Under the pieces are notes generated by a model. The model ran no database searches, had not been told where the DNA came from, and saw only the letters and a program-made list of their open reading frames with translations. The translations under genes and the position numbers were made by a program. A stretch of DNA of 6,560 nt from Geobacteraceae bacterium (GTDB lineage Bacteria > Desulfobacterota > Desulfuromonadia > Desulfuromonadales > Desulfuromonadaceae). Below are positions 6,249-6,560 of this stretch, in pieces. The stretch's first letter is position 1. The number at the start of each line of letters is the position of its first letter. The DNA lies in contig JAIVHC010000185.1 in NCBI GenBank assembly GCA_020201305.1, positions 1 through 6,560 of the forward strand, given 5' to 3'.

Positions 6249-6446
6249 TCAACATGTGTCCCGGGTAAGATCCAGGTAAGAATGCCACAATACAGTATAG
6301 AATTCAGAGAAATTTATCTGTTTGCTATATTGGTTTCTGGAGTCCAAGTCAGAGGCCGGGAAAACCCAGGAAGTGGCGCGGTTATTCCCGCGTTGGGTTA
6401 CATGATGAGGATATCCAGGTGCGACTGTGCGAGCTACTCTTGGCAT
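6249..6446 (-). pseudogene. REP-associated tyrosine transposase (RAYT) remnant, N-terminus only
   Basis: An open frame from the ATG at 6446 to a TGA at 6249-6251 encodes 65 residues. Its first 23 (6446-6378) are an intact RAYT N-terminus: MPRVAR at 1-6 and PGYPHHVTQRGN at 10-21. This signature belongs to the IS200/Y1-like TnpA_REP family, HUH nucleases linked to REP palindromes. After about codon 23 the similarity stops. The rest (6377-6249) has no RAYT character, and the catalytic histidine pair and tyrosine are missing, so the gene is inactive. Full-length RAYTs are usually about 150-330 residues. It lies just upstream of, and on the same strand as, the FRG gene. A REP-like palindrome sits 38 bp upstream of its ATG. 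The ATG has no clear Shine-Dalgarno site. Confidence 0.8.
6262..6281. repeat. 11-bp-spaced direct repeat upstream of the FRG gene
   Basis: CGGGTAAGA (6262-6270) and CAGGTAAGA (6273-6281) match at 8 of 9 bases and are offset by 11 bp, about one helical turn. They lie 42-61 bp upstream of the FRG start. Such spacing suits a dimeric regulator, but two short copies may be coincidence. Confidence 0.25.
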
Positions 6447-6483
6447 TTGCTTAGGGTAATTGAGGAGAGAAATGGAGGCAATA

Positions 6484-6510
6484 AAAAATGAGGGAAGTGT
6501 CCCTATTTTT
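6484..6510. repeat. REP-like imperfect palindrome upstream of the RAYT remnant
   Basis: On the plus strand the left arm is AAAAAT (6484-6489), a bulged G, then AGGGA (6491-6495). The loop is AGTG. The right arm is TCCCT (6500-6504) then ATTTTT (6505-6510). This gives 11 pairs with one bulge. Its position 38 bp upstream of a RAYT start fits the REP/RAYT association, in which the transposase recognises short palindromes beside its own gene. The A-tract, short stem and T-tract also resemble a weak terminator for plus-strand transcription. Confidence 0.55.
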
Positions 6511-6560
6511 AAGAATTGTTAATTACCGCATGCAACTCTCTGGAAATTCTCTAAATTAAA

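Larger units (their letters stand above)
6221..6560. other. Right-edge region with no intact gene
   Basis: These 340 bases hold only the RAYT remnant, the GGTAAGA direct repeat and the REP-like palindrome. A further 6-bp inverted repeat is present, ACCCGG (6235-6240) and CCGGGT (6261-6266), with a 20-base gap, just upstream of the FRG start. On the minus strand a TATACT (6300-6295) could serve as a -10 for the FRG gene, but its -35 is poor. The A/T-rich stretch 6511-6560 shows nothing further that I can support. Confidence 0.5.

Noticed and set aside
6282..6491. A 69-codon plus-strand frame over the RAYT remnant
   Set aside because: It is the antisense shadow of the RAYT N-terminus and has no recognisable motif.
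1..6560. CRISPR array, tRNA or rRNA gene, complete insertion sequence
   Set aside because: I found no regularly spaced direct repeats, no cloverleaf or TPsiC-like signature, no rRNA-like conserved blocks, and no full transposase with terminal inverted repeats.

Overview
The window reads as chromosomal DNA of a Gram-negative bacterium. It carries a lipoprotein with an SPase II lipobox, an AsmA-type envelope protein, strong Shine-Dalgarno sites and sigma70-like promoters. The small protein at 5118-5366 has a spaced-Cys pattern (CPxY...C...YC...YxxCP) that I associate with Desulfuromonadales/Geobacter-type Desulfobacterota. This placement is a low-to-moderate confidence inference from memory, not a search result.

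Layout, left to right. (1) Positions 1-386, minus strand: the N-terminal 128 codons of a YhdH/AcuI-type zinc-free medium-chain oxidoreductase, running off the left edge. (2) Positions 387-530: a 144-bp divergent intergenic region with a good sigma70-like promoter on each strand. Their -10 boxes face each other 7 bp apart. (3) Positions 531-4794, plus strand: a two-gene operon. It encodes an 893-aa DUF748 (AsmA-like) membrane-anchored protein and, 25 bp downstream, a 518-aa M48 metalloprotease lipoprotein with TPRs and an extra C-terminal beta domain (BepA-like). (4) Positions 4795-5117: non-coding, with an A/T inverted repeat and a strong intrinsic terminator at 4965-5004. (5) Positions 5118-5366, plus strand: an 82-aa Cys-rich small protein of unknown function. 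(6) Positions 5420-6220, minus strand: an FRG-domain protein, convergent with the small gene. (7) Positions 6249-6446, minus strand: a remnant of a REP-associated tyrosine transposase (RAYT). Only its first ~23 codons are recognisable. A REP-like imperfect palindrome lies just upstream of it (6484-6510).

The left two-thirds looks like core chromosome. The DUF748/M48 pair is a plausible outer-membrane maintenance operon: an AsmA-fold envelope-spanning protein plus an outer-membrane-assembly quality-control protease. The right third (about 5400-6560) looks accessory: an FRG gene of uncertain, possibly defence-related role sits immediately downstream of a broken RAYT gene. I see no rRNA, tRNA, CRISPR array or complete insertion sequence. 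Nothing here is clearly a novel system. The items most worth checking are the DUF748-M48 operon, the Cys-rich small protein, and the FRG/RAYT junction.
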